NCBI RefSeq assembly: GCF_900156065.1
Contig: NZ_FTNF01000002.1
Span: 434,001 to 498,000, forward strand
From: Micromonospora avicenniae
GTDB taxonomy: Bacteria; Actinomycetota; Actinomycetes; Mycobacteriales; Micromonosporaceae
DNA: 64,000 bases
Direction of reading: 5' to 3'
Under the pieces are notes generated by a model. It searched no databases. It was not told the DNA's origin and saw nothing but the letters and a program-made list of their open reading frames with translations. Positions 43,971-53,155 of this stretch are shown here, piece after piece (position 1 is the first letter of the stretch; the number at the start of each line of letters is the position of its first letter). The translations under genes were made by a program, and so were the position numbers.

Positions 43971-45320
43971 TCAGAGGGACAGGTAGCGCTGCCGCTCGTA
44001 CGGGGTGACCTCGCGGCGGTACTGCTCCCACTCGGCCCGCTTGTTACGGAGGAAGAAGTCGAAGACGTGCTCACCGAGCACCTCGGCGACCAGTTCCGAG
44101 CCGGCCATCACGTCGATCGCCTCGGCGAGGTTCTCCGGCAGCGCCTCGTACCCCATGGCACGGCGCTCCGCGCTGGTCAGCGACCAGACGTCGTCCTCGG
44201 CTCCGGGCGGCAGCTCGTAGCCCTCCTCGATCCCCTTCAGGCCGGCGCCGAGCAGCACCGCGAAGGCCAGGTAGGGGTTGGCCGCCGAGTCCGGCGAACG
44301 CACCTCGACCCGGGCCGAGTTCGGCTTGCCGTAGGCGGGCACCCGCACCAGCGCCGAACGGTTCAGGTGACCCCAGCAGACGTACGCCGGGCTCTCGGTG
44401 ATCCGGTCCGGCAACGCCAGCGGGAAGAGCCTCTTGTACGAGTTGACCCACTGGTTGGTGACCGCGGTGTACTCGCGGGCGTGCACCAGCAGGCCGGCGA
44501 TGAAGGACTTCGCCACCTTGGAGAGCTTCATCGGGTCGCTGCCGTCGTGGAACGCGTTGCGTTCCCCCTCGAACAGCGACAGGTGGGTGTGCATGCCGCT
44601 GCCCGGCTGGTCGGTGAAGGGCTTCGGCATGAAGGTGGCCTGCACGCCGGTCGAGAGCGCGACCTCCTTGACCACGTGCCGGAACGTCATGATGTTGTCG
44701 GCGGTGGTGAGCGCGTCGGCGTAGCGCAGGTCGATCTCCTGCTGCCCGGGCGCCACCTCGTGGTGGCTGAACTCCACCGAGATGCCGATCCGCTCCAGGG
44801 CCAGCACCGCCTGACGCCGGAAGTCCCGCGCCACCGCGTGGGTGGTGTGCTCGAAGTAGCCGCCGGTGTCGACCGGGATCGGCAGCGAGCCGTCCTGCGG
44901 GCCGTCCTCCAGCAGGAAGAACTCGATCTCGGGGTGGGTGTAGAAGGTGAAGCCCTTGTCGGCGGCCTTGGAGAGCGCCCGGCGCAGCACGTGCCGCGGG
45001 TCGGCCCAGGACGGGCTGCCGTCGGGGAGCAGGATGTCGCAGAACATCCGGGCGCTCTCGCCGCTGACGCCGCCCTCGAACGGGAAGACCTGGAAGGTGG
45101 TCGGATCGGGCATGGCCACCATGTCGGATTCGAAGACCCGGGCGAAGCCCTCGATGGCCGAGCCGTCGAAGCCGATGCCCTCCTCGAACGCGGCCTCCAG
45201 CTCGGCGGGGGCGACCGAGACGCTCTTGAGCGTCCCCAGCACGTCGGTGAACCACAGCCGGACGAACCGGATGTCCCGCTCTTCCAGCGTACGGAGGACG
45301 AACTCCTGCTGACGGTCCAC
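43971..45320 (-). CDS. glnA2: Glutamine synthetase-like protein GlnA2
   Basis: A 449-aa type I glutamine synthetase homologue. The GTG at 45320 gives the start DRQQEFVLRTLEERDIRFVR that matches Streptomyces GlnA2; two further GTGs upstream are possible. GIGFDGSAIEGF, the ATP region FMPKPFTDQPGSGMH and NQWVNSYKRLFP are present. The adenylylation Tyr segment is replaced by GYELPPGAEDDVW, so GlnE should not modify it. Mycobacterial GlnA2 makes glutamine, whereas Streptomyces GlnA2 is reported to gamma-glutamylate polyamines; either is possible here. It diverges from the glutamine-dependent nadE. Confidence 0.9.
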   Translation of the reverse strand: MDRQQEFVLRTLEERDIRFVRLWFTDVLGTLKSVSVAPAELEAAFEEGIGFDGSAIEGFARVFESDMVAMPDPTTFQVFPFEGGVSGESARMFCDILLPDGSPSWADPRHVLRRALSKAADKGFTFYTHPEIEFFLLEDGPQDGSLPIPVDTGGYFEHTTHAVARDFRRQAVLALERIGISVEFSHHEVAPGQQEIDLRYADALTTADNIMTFRHVVKEVALSTGVQATFMPKPFTDQPGSGMHTHLSLFEGERNAFHDGSDPMKLSKVAKSFIAGLLVHAREYTAVTNQWVNSYKRLFPLALPDRITESPAYVCWGHLNRSALVRVPAYGKPNSARVEVRSPDSAANPYLAFAVLLGAGLKGIEEGYELPPGAEDDVWSLTSAERRAMGYEALPENLAEAIDVMAGSELVAEVLGEHVFDFFLRNKRAEWEQYRREVTPYERQRYLSL

Positions 45321-45398
45321 TTCCACCCCTCGTGACACTCTTCTCCGCCGCGGCCGGCCGGGCCGGCACGGCCTGACCGACCAGTCTCCACGGGCCTG

Positions 45399-45414
45399 GT
45401 TACGCCGACGTTAC
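45399..45414. promoter_or_regulatory. Partial GlnR-like site between glnA2 and nadE
   Basis: GTTAC-n6-GTTAC (on the minus strand GTAAC-n6-GTAAC) lies 79 bases ahead of the glnA2 start. It matches one two-thirds of a GlnR box but the expected GAAAC and the second repeat are not clear. It might link glnA2 to the nitrogen regulon. Confidence 0.4.
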
Positions 45415-45568
45415 GCGACCGGCCGGCACCCGGCCCGAGGTGTCCCAGCAGGGGAACCGGCGGATCGCGGAGCCACCCGCACGGACCCCTCGGGGCGCCC
45501 CGAGCGCGGGCCGGCCAACCTCCGACGCCCACGGTGTCGGCCCCCGCACTCTGGGGCAAGATGGGGTC

Positions 45569-47329
45569 ATGCCCACCCTGCGTATCGCTTTGTCACAGGT
45601 CAACCCGACCGTCGGTGATCTCGTCGGCAACGCGCACCTGGTCCGCGCCTGGACCCGGCGGGCCGCCGACGCGGGTGCGCAGCTCGTCGCGTTCCCCGAG
45701 ATGATGCTGACCGGGTACCCGGTGGAGGACCTGGTCTTCCGGCGGTCGTTCGTGGCGGCCTCCAGGGCCGCGCTGAGCCGGCTCGCCGAGGATCTGGCCG
45801 CGGACGGGCTGGGCGAGCTGCCGGTGATCGTCGGCTACCTGGACGCCGATGGGCCACCGCAGGTCTCCGGCGACGCCGAGCCGGGCCGGGGAGCACGCAA
45901 CGCCGCCGCGCTGCTGCACCGCGGCGCGGTGGTCGCCACCTACTTCAAGCACCACCTGCCCAACTACGGCGTCTTCGACGAGGACCGCTACTTCGTGCCC
46001 GGCGACATGCTGACCGTGGTGCGGATCGGCGGGGTGGACGTGGCGCTGACCATCTGCGAGGACCTGTGGCAGGCGGGTGGCCCGTTCGCCGCGGCCCGCG
46101 AGGCCGGGGTCGGCCTGGTGGTCAACATCAACGGTTCGCCGTACGAACTCAACAAGGACGACATCCGGCTGCCGCTGGTCCGGCGCCGGGCCGCGGAGGC
46201 CGGCGCCACCATCGCGTACGTCAACATGATCGGCGGCCAGGACGAGTTGGTCTTCGAGGGCGACTCGATGATCGTCTCGGCCGACGGCGAGCTGCTCGCC
46301 CGCGCCCCGCAGTTCGCGGAGCACCTGCTGGTGCACGACCTGGAGCTGCCCACCGCCGGGGAGTCGGTCGGTGCGGGCGACCGGGTCGCCGACGGGCTGC
46401 GGGTGATCCGCGCCACCGTGAGCGGGAGCCTGCCGGCCCCGGCGGGCCCGCGCGCGGTCGACGGGACGATCGAGCCGGTCGCCGACGAGGCCGAGGTCTG
46501 GCACGCGCTGGTGCTCGGGCTGCGTGACTACGTCAACAAGAACCGCTTCCCGTCGGTGGTGCTCGGCCTCTCCGGCGGCATCGACTCGTCCGTGGTGGGC
46601 GCGCTGGCCGTCGACGCGCTGGGCCCGGAGCGGGTCGTCGGAGTCTCCCTGCCCAGCCAGCACTCCTCCGAGCATTCCCGCGAGGACGCGGCGGAGCTCG
46701 CCAAGCGCACCGGGCTGGACTACCGGATCGAGCCGATCCAGCCGATGGTGGACACGTTCCTGGCCAACATGTCGCTCTCCGGCGTGACGGTGGAGAACCT
46801 CCAGGCCCGCGTACGCGGCGTGATCCTGATGGCACTGTCGAACCAGGAAGGCCACCTGGTCCTGACCACCGGCAACAAGAGCGAGCTGGCGGTCGGCTAC
46901 TCGACGCTCTACGGCGATTCGGTCGGCGGCTTCAACCCGGTGAAGGACGTCTGGAAGACGCTCATCTGGCGGCTGGCCAAGTGGCGCAACGCCGACGCCG
47001 TCCGACGCGGCGAGACCCCGCCGATCCCGGAGAGCTCGATCGGCAAGCCGCCGAGCGCCGAACTGAGCCCGGGCCAGCTCGACAGCGACACGCTGCCCGA
47101 CTACGACGTGCTCGACCCGATCCTGATCGGCTACGTCGACGGCGACCTCGGCCGCGACGGGCTGGTCGAGGCGGGGCACGACCCGGCGGTGGTCGACAAG
47201 GTGCTGCGGATGGTGGATACCGCCGAGTACAAGCGACGGCAGTCGGCGCCCGGTACGAAGATCTCGATGAAGGCGTTCGGCCGGGACCGGCGGCTTCCGG
47301 TCACCAACCGCTGGCGCGAGCACGGCTGA
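45569..47329 (+). CDS. nadE: Glutamine-dependent NAD+ synthetase
   Basis: A 586-aa two-domain enzyme. The N-terminal nitrilase-type glutaminase (residues 1-270) has the catalytic triad E44 ([14 protein letters not shown]), K127 ([14 protein letters not shown]) and C163 (ICEDLW). It feeds ammonia to the C-terminal synthetase with PP-loop SGGIDSS starting at S335. The final step of NAD synthesis is thus coupled to glutamine. CAAGAT ends 7 bases before the ATG, so a leaderless transcript is likely. A second, ammonia-only NadE is encoded at 15.9 kb. Confidence 0.96.
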   Translation: MPTLRIALSQVNPTVGDLVGNAHLVRAWTRRAADAGAQLVAFPEMMLTGYPVEDLVFRRSFVAASRAALSRLAEDLAADGLGELPVIVGYLDADGPPQVSGDAEPGRGARNAAALLHRGAVVATYFKHHLPNYGVFDEDRYFVPGDMLTVVRIGGVDVALTICEDLWQAGGPFAAAREAGVGLVVNINGSPYELNKDDIRLPLVRRRAAEAGATIAYVNMIGGQDELVFEGDSMIVSADGELLARAPQFAEHLLVHDLELPTAGESVGAGDRVADGLRVIRATVSGSLPAPAGPRAVDGTIEPVADEAEVWHALVLGLRDYVNKNRFPSVVLGLSGGIDSSVVGALAVDALGPERVVGVSLPSQHSSEHSREDAAELAKRTGLDYRIEPIQPMVDTFLANMSLSGVTVENLQARVRGVILMALSNQEGHLVLTTGNKSELAVGYSTLYGDSVGGFNPVKDVWKTLIWRLAKWRNADAVRRGETPPIPESSIGKPPSAELSPGQLDSDTLPDYDVLDPILIGYVDGDLGRDGLVEAGHDPAVVDKVLRMVDTAEYKRRQSAPGTKISMKAFGRDRRLPVTNRWREHG

Positions 47330-47460
47330 CCGCACTCCCCCACTCGGTCGGGTCGCGGAGTGAAATCCTCCACTGCGCTCTGCCGCCGCCGGTTCGTCCG
47401 GTGCGACGATCGGGGCGGGACCCGGGGACCGCGCACGCGGCCTCGAGGAAGGAGAGAGTC

Positions 47461-48306
47461 ATGGTGGAGTCCACCTCGACCGAGGTGACCGCCCTCTATG
47501 GCGGACCGGCGACCCGACGGGTACGCACCCGCGATCTGATCGCCGCCAAGAAACGTGGCGAGCGGTGGCCGATGCTCACGTCGTACGACCAGTACACCGC
47601 CTCGATCTTCGACCAGGCCGGCATCCCGGTGCTGCTGGTCGGCGACTCGGCGGCGAACAACGTCTTCGGCTACGAGACGACCATCCCGGTCACCGCCGAG
47701 GACCTGCTGCCGCTGGTACGTGCCGTGGTCCGGGCCACCCGGCAGGCGCTGATCGTCGGCGACCTGCCCTTCGGCTCGTACGAGGAGGGCCCGCAGCAGG
47801 CGTTGCGTACCGCCGTGCGGTTCATGAAGGAGGGCGGCTGCCACGCCGTCAAGCTGGAGGGCGGCCGGCGTTGCGCCGAGCAGATCGCCGCGATCACCGG
47901 CGCCGGCATTCCGGTGATGGCGCACATCGGCTTCACCCCGCAGAGCGAGCACGCCATCGGCGGCTACCGCGTGCAGGGGCGGGGCGACGCCGCCGAGGAG
48001 GTCCTCGCCGACGCCCGGGCGGTGGCCGAGGCGGGCGCGTTCGCGGTCGTCCTGGAGATGGTGCCCGGCGAGGTCGCGAAGCGGATCACCAACGAGCTGG
48101 ACATCCCGACCGTCGGCATCGGCGCTGGCCCGGACACCGACGCCCAGGTACTGGTCTGGCAGGACATGGCCGGCCTGCGCAGCGGCAAGGCGCCCCGCTT
48201 CGTCAAGCGGTACGCCGACCTGGCCGGCACCCTCGCCGACGCCACCCGCCGGTTCGCCGACGAGGTACGCGGCGGCGAGTTCCCGGCCGCCGAACACACC
48301 TTCTAG
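47461..48306 (+). CDS. panB: 3-methyl-2-oxobutanoate hydroxymethyltransferase
   Basis: A 281-aa enzyme transferring a hydroxymethyl group from methylenetetrahydrofolate to ketoisovalerate, the first committed step of pantothenate synthesis. [35 protein letters not shown] holds the metal-binding Asp, with LEGG and the catalytic Glu in [16 protein letters not shown] and [10 protein letters not shown] near the end are typical. AAGGAGAGAG precedes the ATG. It follows nadE by 131 bases in the same direction. Confidence 0.95.
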   Translation: MVESTSTEVTALYGGPATRRVRTRDLIAAKKRGERWPMLTSYDQYTASIFDQAGIPVLLVGDSAANNVFGYETTIPVTAEDLLPLVRAVVRATRQALIVGDLPFGSYEEGPQQALRTAVRFMKEGGCHAVKLEGGRRCAEQIAAITGAGIPVMAHIGFTPQSEHAIGGYRVQGRGDAAEEVLADARAVAEAGAFAVVLEMVPGEVAKRITNELDIPTVGIGAGPDTDAQVLVWQDMAGLRSGKAPRFVKRYADLAGTLADATRRFADEVRGGEFPAAEHTF

Positions 48307-48318
48307 GGAGTGGGCTTC

Positions 48319-48350
48319 GGACGCCGGCCACCAGCGGGTGGCCGGCGTCC
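48319..48350 (+). terminator. Hairpin after panB
   Basis: A perfect 14-bp stem (48319-48332 with 48337-48350) and a 4-nt loop lie 12 bases beyond the panB stop, between convergent panB and npdG. Confidence 0.75.
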
Positions 48351-48414
48351 GGTCGTCCGAGCAGCCGGTGAGTTCGGGCGCGTCGTTGAAGCGACGGCAG
48401 GCGGGGCCACGACG

Positions 48415-49113
48415 TCAGAGGTCGGTGACGCGGATGCCGGCGTGGGCCTTGTAGCGCTTGTTGATGGCGATCAGGTTGGCGGTGAACGCTTCGATCTGGT
48501 GTGCGTTACGCAACCGGCCGGCGTAGATACCGCGCATGCCGGGGATCCGGGCGGCGAGCGCGGCGACGACACCCACGAGTTCCCGGTCCTCGGTGCAGAT
48601 CAGGACGTCCAGTTCGATCCGGTCGATCTCCGGGTCGGCCAGCAGCGGCGCGCTGACGTGGTTGAACGCCGCGCAGACCCGGGAGTCCGGCAGCAGCCCG
48701 GCCGCCTGCTGCACCGCGCTGCCCTCCTGGACCTGCAGAGGGTACGGACCCTGCTTGTCGAACCCGAGCGGGTTCACGCAGTCGACGACGATCTTGCCGG
48801 CGAGCGGCTCGGCGAGCCCCGCCACGGTGGCCGCGTGGCCGTCCCACGGCACCGCGATGATGACCACGTCGCTGCGCCGGGCCACCTCCTCGTTGTCCGC
48901 GCCGGCCACGCTCGTCCCGGCCGCCACACCCGGCAGCGCCGCGATCTCCTCCGCCGACGCGGCCGCCCGCTCGGCGGAGCGCGAACCGATCAGCACGGCC
49001 TGGCCGGCCCGGGCGAACCGGTAGGCGAGGCCTCGTCCCTGGTCACCGGTGCCGCCGATGATGCCGACGGTCAGTCCGGACACGTCGGGCAGCGTGCTCG
49101 CGTCGTATGCCAT
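48415..49113 (-). CDS. npdG: NADPH-dependent F420 reductase
   Basis: A 232-aa enzyme exchanging hydride between NADPH and coenzyme F420. The N-terminal GIIGGTGDQGRGLA binds the nucleotide, followed by IGSRSAERA, which recognises the 2'-phosphate, and VVDCVNPLGFDKQGPYPL. The C-terminal HQIEAFTANLIAINKRYKAHAGIRVTDL matches Fno/NpdG. GAGGAT ends 7 bases before the ATG. It would supply reduced F420 to LLM-class enzymes such as the one at 5.6 kb. Confidence 0.92.
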   Translation of the reverse strand: MAYDASTLPDVSGLTVGIIGGTGDQGRGLAYRFARAGQAVLIGSRSAERAAASAEEIAALPGVAAGTSVAGADNEEVARRSDVVIIAVPWDGHAATVAGLAEPLAGKIVVDCVNPLGFDKQGPYPLQVQEGSAVQQAAGLLPDSRVCAAFNHVSAPLLADPEIDRIELDVLICTEDRELVGVVAALAARIPGMRGIYAGRLRNAHQIEAFTANLIAINKRYKAHAGIRVTDL

Positions 49114-49239
49114 GACCTCATCCTCGCAAACCCGCAGCCGCGCCCGGGAAGGCAGGCACCGCCACGCCGAACGGGTCGCCGGAGTCCGGTCGCGCACCGC
49201 CGCGTGACGGGCGCGGCCCGGCCGCGCCGTCGGTGACGG

Positions 49240-50670
49240 CTAGGCGCGTTCGAAGAGCACGGTCCGGCCGGCCGGGTCGGCGGTGACGAGGCGGACCCGG
49301 ATCCGTTCGCCCAGCGGCAGTTCACCGAGGCAGCGGGAGCGGACCGGCGGGGTGTCCAGGGCCACGGTCCCGCCCGGCGGGCGCGGCCGGGAACGGGCGC
49401 TCGGCGGTGCGTCGACGTCGAGCACCGCCGCGTCGAAGATCTCCCCCACCCGGTCCGCGAGAAGGACCGCCTCGGTGAGTTCGACGGCGCCACGAGTGGC
49501 GGCGGAGGCCGTCCGGTCGGTCGTCGCCATCACCTCCGGCAACCGGGGCAACGCCGTACGCACCCAGTCGGGCACCGGTCGGCCTTCGTGCAGGGCCAGG
49601 CAGACCTCGGTCGCGTACCGGTCGGCCAGCCGACGCAGCGGGGCCGTGACATGGGCGTACGCGGCCGCGACCCCACCGTGCTCCGGATGCTGCGGCAACT
49701 CCCCGTCGAAGGCGGTGTACGCCGCACCGCGCATCAGTTCGGCCGCCTGGTCGATGAACGCCGCGGCCCGCGGCTGTGCGGGGTCGAGCGCGGCGATCAC
49801 CTCACCGGGGCCGGCGCCTTCGGGCCAGTGGACGCCCAGCGGGGCTGCGGCCATACGCAGGCGCTCCACGGCCTCCGGCTTCGGCGCCGGCATCGTACGC
49901 AGCAGGCCGATCCGACCGGCGAGCATGATGTCGGCCGCGGCCATTCCGGTGAGCAGGGAGATCTGGGCGTTGTGCTCCTCCATCGGCGCCGGGCCGCGCA
50001 GCACCAGCCGCCAGCCGTCGCCGTCGGCCTCGACGTCCTGCTCGGGCAGGGGCAGGTTGATCGCTCCGCGGTGCAGTCCGCGCGCGGTCAGCCGTGCGCC
50101 GATCTCGGGAAGCAGGGCGATCGGTTCGGGCAGCCGGCCCGCGTCGGCCTGGGCCTGCACCCCCGCGTAGTCCAGCTTGGCCCGGCTGCGGACGAGCGCG
50201 CGTTCCAACTGGACGGCGACCGTCGCGCAGTCGGCGTCGAGGTCGATGGTCCACACGACGGCCGCGCGGTCGACGTCGGGGAGCAGGCTCGCCGCGCCCT
50301 CGCTCAGGGTCTCCGGATGCAGCGGCACGTTGCCGTCCGGCAGGTAGACCGTCTGGCCTCGGCGCCAGGTCTCCTCGTCCAACGCGCCGCCCGGACGGAC
50401 GTGCGCGGCCACGTCGGCGATCGCGTACCGCACCCGGTAGCCGCCACCGGGACGGCGGCTGAGATGCATCGCCTGGTCCAGGTCACGGGAGCCGGCCGGG
50501 TCCACGGTCACGAACGGGACGTCGGTGCGGTCGACGGCGGGTCGCGGTGGGTCGGCGGCCGCGGCGTCGGCCTCACGCCGCGCCGCGGCCGGGAACTCCT
50601 CGGGGAGTCCCAGCTCGCGGCGCAGCGCGGCGAAGTCGATGCGGGGCGCGAGGACGCGTCGGATGACCAC
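49240..50670 (-). CDS. RNB-domain ribonuclease (RNase II/R-like, short actinobacterial form)
   Basis: A 476-aa 3'-5' exoribonuclease-type protein. The catalytic motif is TVDPAGSRDLDQAMHL, with the usual last Asp of DLDDA replaced by Gln; YRVRYAIADVAAHVRPGG and YAHVTAPLRRLADRY are standard RNB segments. It lacks the cold-shock domains of E. coli RNase II/R; the last 60 residues may form a reduced S1-like domain. The GTG at 50670 gives the usual start VIRRVLAPRIDF. Substrates are unknown. Confidence 0.88.
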   Translation of the reverse strand: MVIRRVLAPRIDFAALRRELGLPEEFPAAARREADAAAADPPRPAVDRTDVPFVTVDPAGSRDLDQAMHLSRRPGGGYRVRYAIADVAAHVRPGGALDEETWRRGQTVYLPDGNVPLHPETLSEGAASLLPDVDRAAVVWTIDLDADCATVAVQLERALVRSRAKLDYAGVQAQADAGRLPEPIALLPEIGARLTARGLHRGAINLPLPEQDVEADGDGWRLVLRGPAPMEEHNAQISLLTGMAAADIMLAGRIGLLRTMPAPKPEAVERLRMAAAPLGVHWPEGAGPGEVIAALDPAQPRAAAFIDQAAELMRGAAYTAFDGELPQHPEHGGVAAAYAHVTAPLRRLADRYATEVCLALHEGRPVPDWVRTALPRLPEVMATTDRTASAATRGAVELTEAVLLADRVGEIFDAAVLDVDAPPSARSRPRPPGGTVALDTPPVRSRCLGELPLGERIRVRLVTADPAGRTVLFERA

Positions 50671-50885
50671 GCGCCCATCCTGACAGTGCGACAGGCGATC
50701 CGCCCGACCCGGGCGGCCCACCCGAAAGTGCGGCAGCGGTACGCCGCTGCCACGGACGACGTCGGGCAGGCGGGTGTGACCGACTTCCGCGCCGGCGGGA
50801 GCGTGCGACAGGCCGGTCGACGGGAGCCGGCCCGTCGTACGGTGGTGCGGGTGCCGCGTGCTCCGGAATCGCCGGAGGCGCGGGG

Positions 50886-51605
50886 TCAGCGGGCGGACTT
50901 GCGGGCCGCCACCGTGGCGCCGCGGGCGGTGGTGGCCCGCGTGGTGGTCGGAGTGGCCTTGCGGGCCGGCGCCTTCTTCGCCGGAGCCTTCTTCGCCGCC
51001 GCCTTCCGCGCTACGCCCGCGGTGGTGCCGGTCGTCTTCCGGGCCGGGGCCTTCTTCGCGGCGGTGCTGCGCACGGCCGCGGGGCGGGTGGTGGCGGTGG
51101 TCCGCTTGGCCGGAGCCTTCTTCGCGGCGGTCTTCTTCGCCGCGCCAGTGGTCTTCTTCGCGGTGCCCGTGGTCTTCCTCGCGGCGCCGGTGGCGGTCTT
51201 CTTGGCCGCGCTCGTGGACTTGCGGGCCGCCGCCGTCGTCTTCCTGGCCGCCGCCGTGGTGGTGCGCTTGGCCGCCGCCGTGGTCTTCTTCGCCGCACCC
51301 GTGGTCTTCTTCGCGGCCGTCGGGGCCTTGGCCGGTGCCTTCTTCGCGGTGCCGGTGGCCTTTCGGGCGGTGGTCGAGGCCTTGGTCGCCGCCTTTTTGG
51401 CGGGGGCCTTGGCCGCGGTGGTCTTCTTCGCCGGGGCACGGCCCGCGCCGCCGGCCGCCTTCTTGGCCGGCGCCTTGGCGGCCGTTCCGGCGGTCCGGCG
51501 CGCGGGCGTGGTCCGGGCCGCGGTCGTGTTCCGCTCCGCCGCGGCGGTCTTCTTCGCGGTGGTACGTTTCGCGGCCGGGCGGGTGGCCTTCGGTGTCACG
51601 GCCAT
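50886..51605 (-). CDS. Histone H1-like Lys/Ala/Thr-rich basic protein
   Basis: A 239-aa protein composed almost wholly of KKAPAKK, AAKKTTG and ARKTT repeats, without the HU domain seen in some actinobacterial nucleoid proteins. It is extremely basic and presumably disordered. Similar tails in Hlp/HupS and in PAKKA-repeat proteins bind DNA and compact the chromosome. An AAGGAGGGA site precedes the ATG at 51605, and a clear start and stop frame the repeat. Slippage between repeats makes the length likely to vary among strains. Confidence 0.75.
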   Translation of the reverse strand: MAVTPKATRPAAKRTTAKKTAAAERNTTAARTTPARRTAGTAAKAPAKKAAGGAGRAPAKKTTAAKAPAKKAATKASTTARKATGTAKKAPAKAPTAAKKTTGAAKKTTAAAKRTTTAAARKTTAAARKSTSAAKKTATGAARKTTGTAKKTTGAAKKTAAKKAPAKRTTATTRPAAVRSTAAKKAPARKTTGTTAGVARKAAAKKAPAKKAPARKATPTTTRATTARGATVAARKSAR

Positions 51606-51687
51606 CTCGGTTCCCTCCTTGGGGACGTGCTCTCGCGTGTCTCCTCGCGGAACACTGAGTACCTCGACGCGGGCCGTCCCGCGCCGT

Positions 51688-51891
51688 CTACCTGTCCTCC
51701 CCGGCCCAGCGGGCGTCCTCGGCGTCCCACGCTTCGTTCCGCTCCTGCACTCTCTGCAGCGCGTTCTCCGCGTCGGCGGCCGAGGCGTACGGGCCGAGAA
51801 CGTGCCTCGCCGGACACACATCGGCGTCGGTCTCGACCCGGTGGTGTCGGGTGCACCAGTAGTAGTGCTCACCAAGTCCGCTCTCGCTCAT
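51688..51891 (-). CDS. Small actinobacterial protein with Cys/His motif
   Basis: A 67-aa protein starting at the ATG at 51891: GEHYYWCTRHHRVETDADVC then ARHVLGPYASAADAENAL. Two cysteines and several histidines in the first half could bind a metal, and a helical second half (NALQRVQERNEAWDAEDARWAG) follows. I recognise it only as a small conserved-looking protein, function unknown. It lies 82 bases upstream of the H1-like gene. Confidence 0.65.
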   Translation of the reverse strand: MSESGLGEHYYWCTRHHRVETDADVCPARHVLGPYASAADAENALQRVQERNEAWDAEDARWAGEDR

Positions 51892-52095
51892 GAGATCACT
51901 GTGCACCGCGTACCCACCGGCCGCCACCGGAACACCACAAGTCGCCGATGGCCTCCACAGTAGAGAGGCTGCGGGCGTCGCGGGTCGGAATCCGACAAAA
52001 AAGACAGGGCAGGGAGCGTCGCCGCCGCGCTTCCTGGAATCGACCCGGCTGATCCCGGCCCCCACCGACGTGGCCGCCGGGGTTATCGTCGCCGG

Positions 52096-52596
52096 GTGAT
52101 ACCGGACTACATCCTGCGGATGCGCAAGCACATCGGCCACGACCTGCTCTGGCTGCCCAGCGTGAGTGCGGTGGTCCGCAACAACGTCGGCGAACTGCTG
52201 CTCGGCAAGCGGACCGACGACGGCCGGTGGTCGGTGGTGAGCGGCATCGTCGAGCCGGGTGAGCAACCGGCCACGGCGGTGGCCCGGGAGGTCCGGGAGG
52301 AAACCGGTCTGGACGTCGAGCCGATCCGGCTCTCCAGCGTCGTGTCGCACCCGCACACCTATCCCAACGGTGACCGCTGCGAATACCTGAACCTCGGCTT
52401 CGAGTGCCGGCTGCTCGGCGGAGACGCCCGGGTCAACGACGACGAGTCCGAAGCCGTCGAGTGGTTCGCACCCGACCGGCTGCCCGCGCTCGACGCGCAC
52501 GCCCGGCTCGTCATCGAGCACGCGCTGGGTGGCACGGCAGAGACGTTCTACCTGCCCGCCGGCACGGCCTGGGACGACCGGGACCTGCCCCGGTAG
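52096..52596 (+). CDS. NUDIX hydrolase
   Basis: A 166-aa pyrophosphohydrolase. The Nudix box is complete at residues 50-72 (GIVEPGEQPATAVAREVREE then TGL). The N-terminal MRKHIGHDLLWLPSVSAVV is typical of the actinobacterial group that acts on nucleoside diphosphate derivatives; the exact substrate is unknown. TATCGT ends 7 bases before the GTG and no ribosome site is present, so the message is probably leaderless. Confidence 0.9.
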   Translation: MIPDYILRMRKHIGHDLLWLPSVSAVVRNNVGELLLGKRTDDGRWSVVSGIVEPGEQPATAVAREVREETGLDVEPIRLSSVVSHPHTYPNGDRCEYLNLGFECRLLGGDARVNDDESEAVEWFAPDRLPALDAHARLVIEHALGGTAETFYLPAGTAWDDRDLPR

Positions 52597-52649
52597 TCCC
52601 GCCGCCGGCGACGTACCCGGGCGCGGATCCGCCCGGTGCGGTCAGCGGG

Positions 52650-53030
52650 TCACGGCCAGGTTCGCGCCTCGGCGTCGAAGACCTCGGGCGCGGACTCCAC
52701 CGGCAGTACGCAGACCAGGTGGCCGCCGGGCGCGCGCAGGACGCGGCACTCCTGCCACTGCGTCACCGGTGTGGCGCCCAGCCCGACCAGGCGCGCCGTC
52801 TCCGCCGCGACGTCGTCGGTCTCGATGTCGAGGTGGAACCGGGGTGCGTCGTCCACCGCCTGGACGGCGAGGACCAGTCCGGGCAGGCCGCCGTGCAGGC
52901 TCGTGAACTGCGGCTCCGGCGCGTACGGCTCGGCGCGGACACCGAGCGCCGCCGACCAGAAGGCGGCCGCCTGGTCCGCCTCGTCCCGGGGGGTGTCGAT
53001 CAGCAGGGCGTAGAGCCGACTTCGATGCAT
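52650..53030 (-). CDS. VOC family protein
   Basis: A 126-aa glyoxalase-like protein, opening RSRLYALLIDTPRDEADQAAAFWSAALG with FHLDIETDDVAAETARLVGLGA in the second half. This matches the actinobacterial VOC group with degenerate metal ligands. Function unknown. Confidence 0.82.
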   Translation of the reverse strand: MHRSRLYALLIDTPRDEADQAAAFWSAALGVRAEPYAPEPQFTSLHGGLPGLVLAVQAVDDAPRFHLDIETDDVAAETARLVGLGATPVTQWQECRVLRAPGGHLVCVLPVESAPEVFDAEARTWP

Positions 53031-53155
53031 CCGCGAAGGCTAGCGCTCCCCACCCGGGCCCGCGCGTCGAGCGGCATCGCGGGTTCGACAAGGCGGCCAT
53101 TCCTGATCGGATCCGCACAGTGACGTCGGCCAGGAAAGGGGTCGGTCGTGAGGAG

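Noticed and set aside
49588..51963. 791-codon plus-strand frame with a Phe/Ala/Val-rich second half that looks membrane-like
   Set aside because: The hydrophobic repeats are the reverse reading of the Lys/Ala repeats of the H1-like gene, and the first half is antisense to the RNB nuclease.
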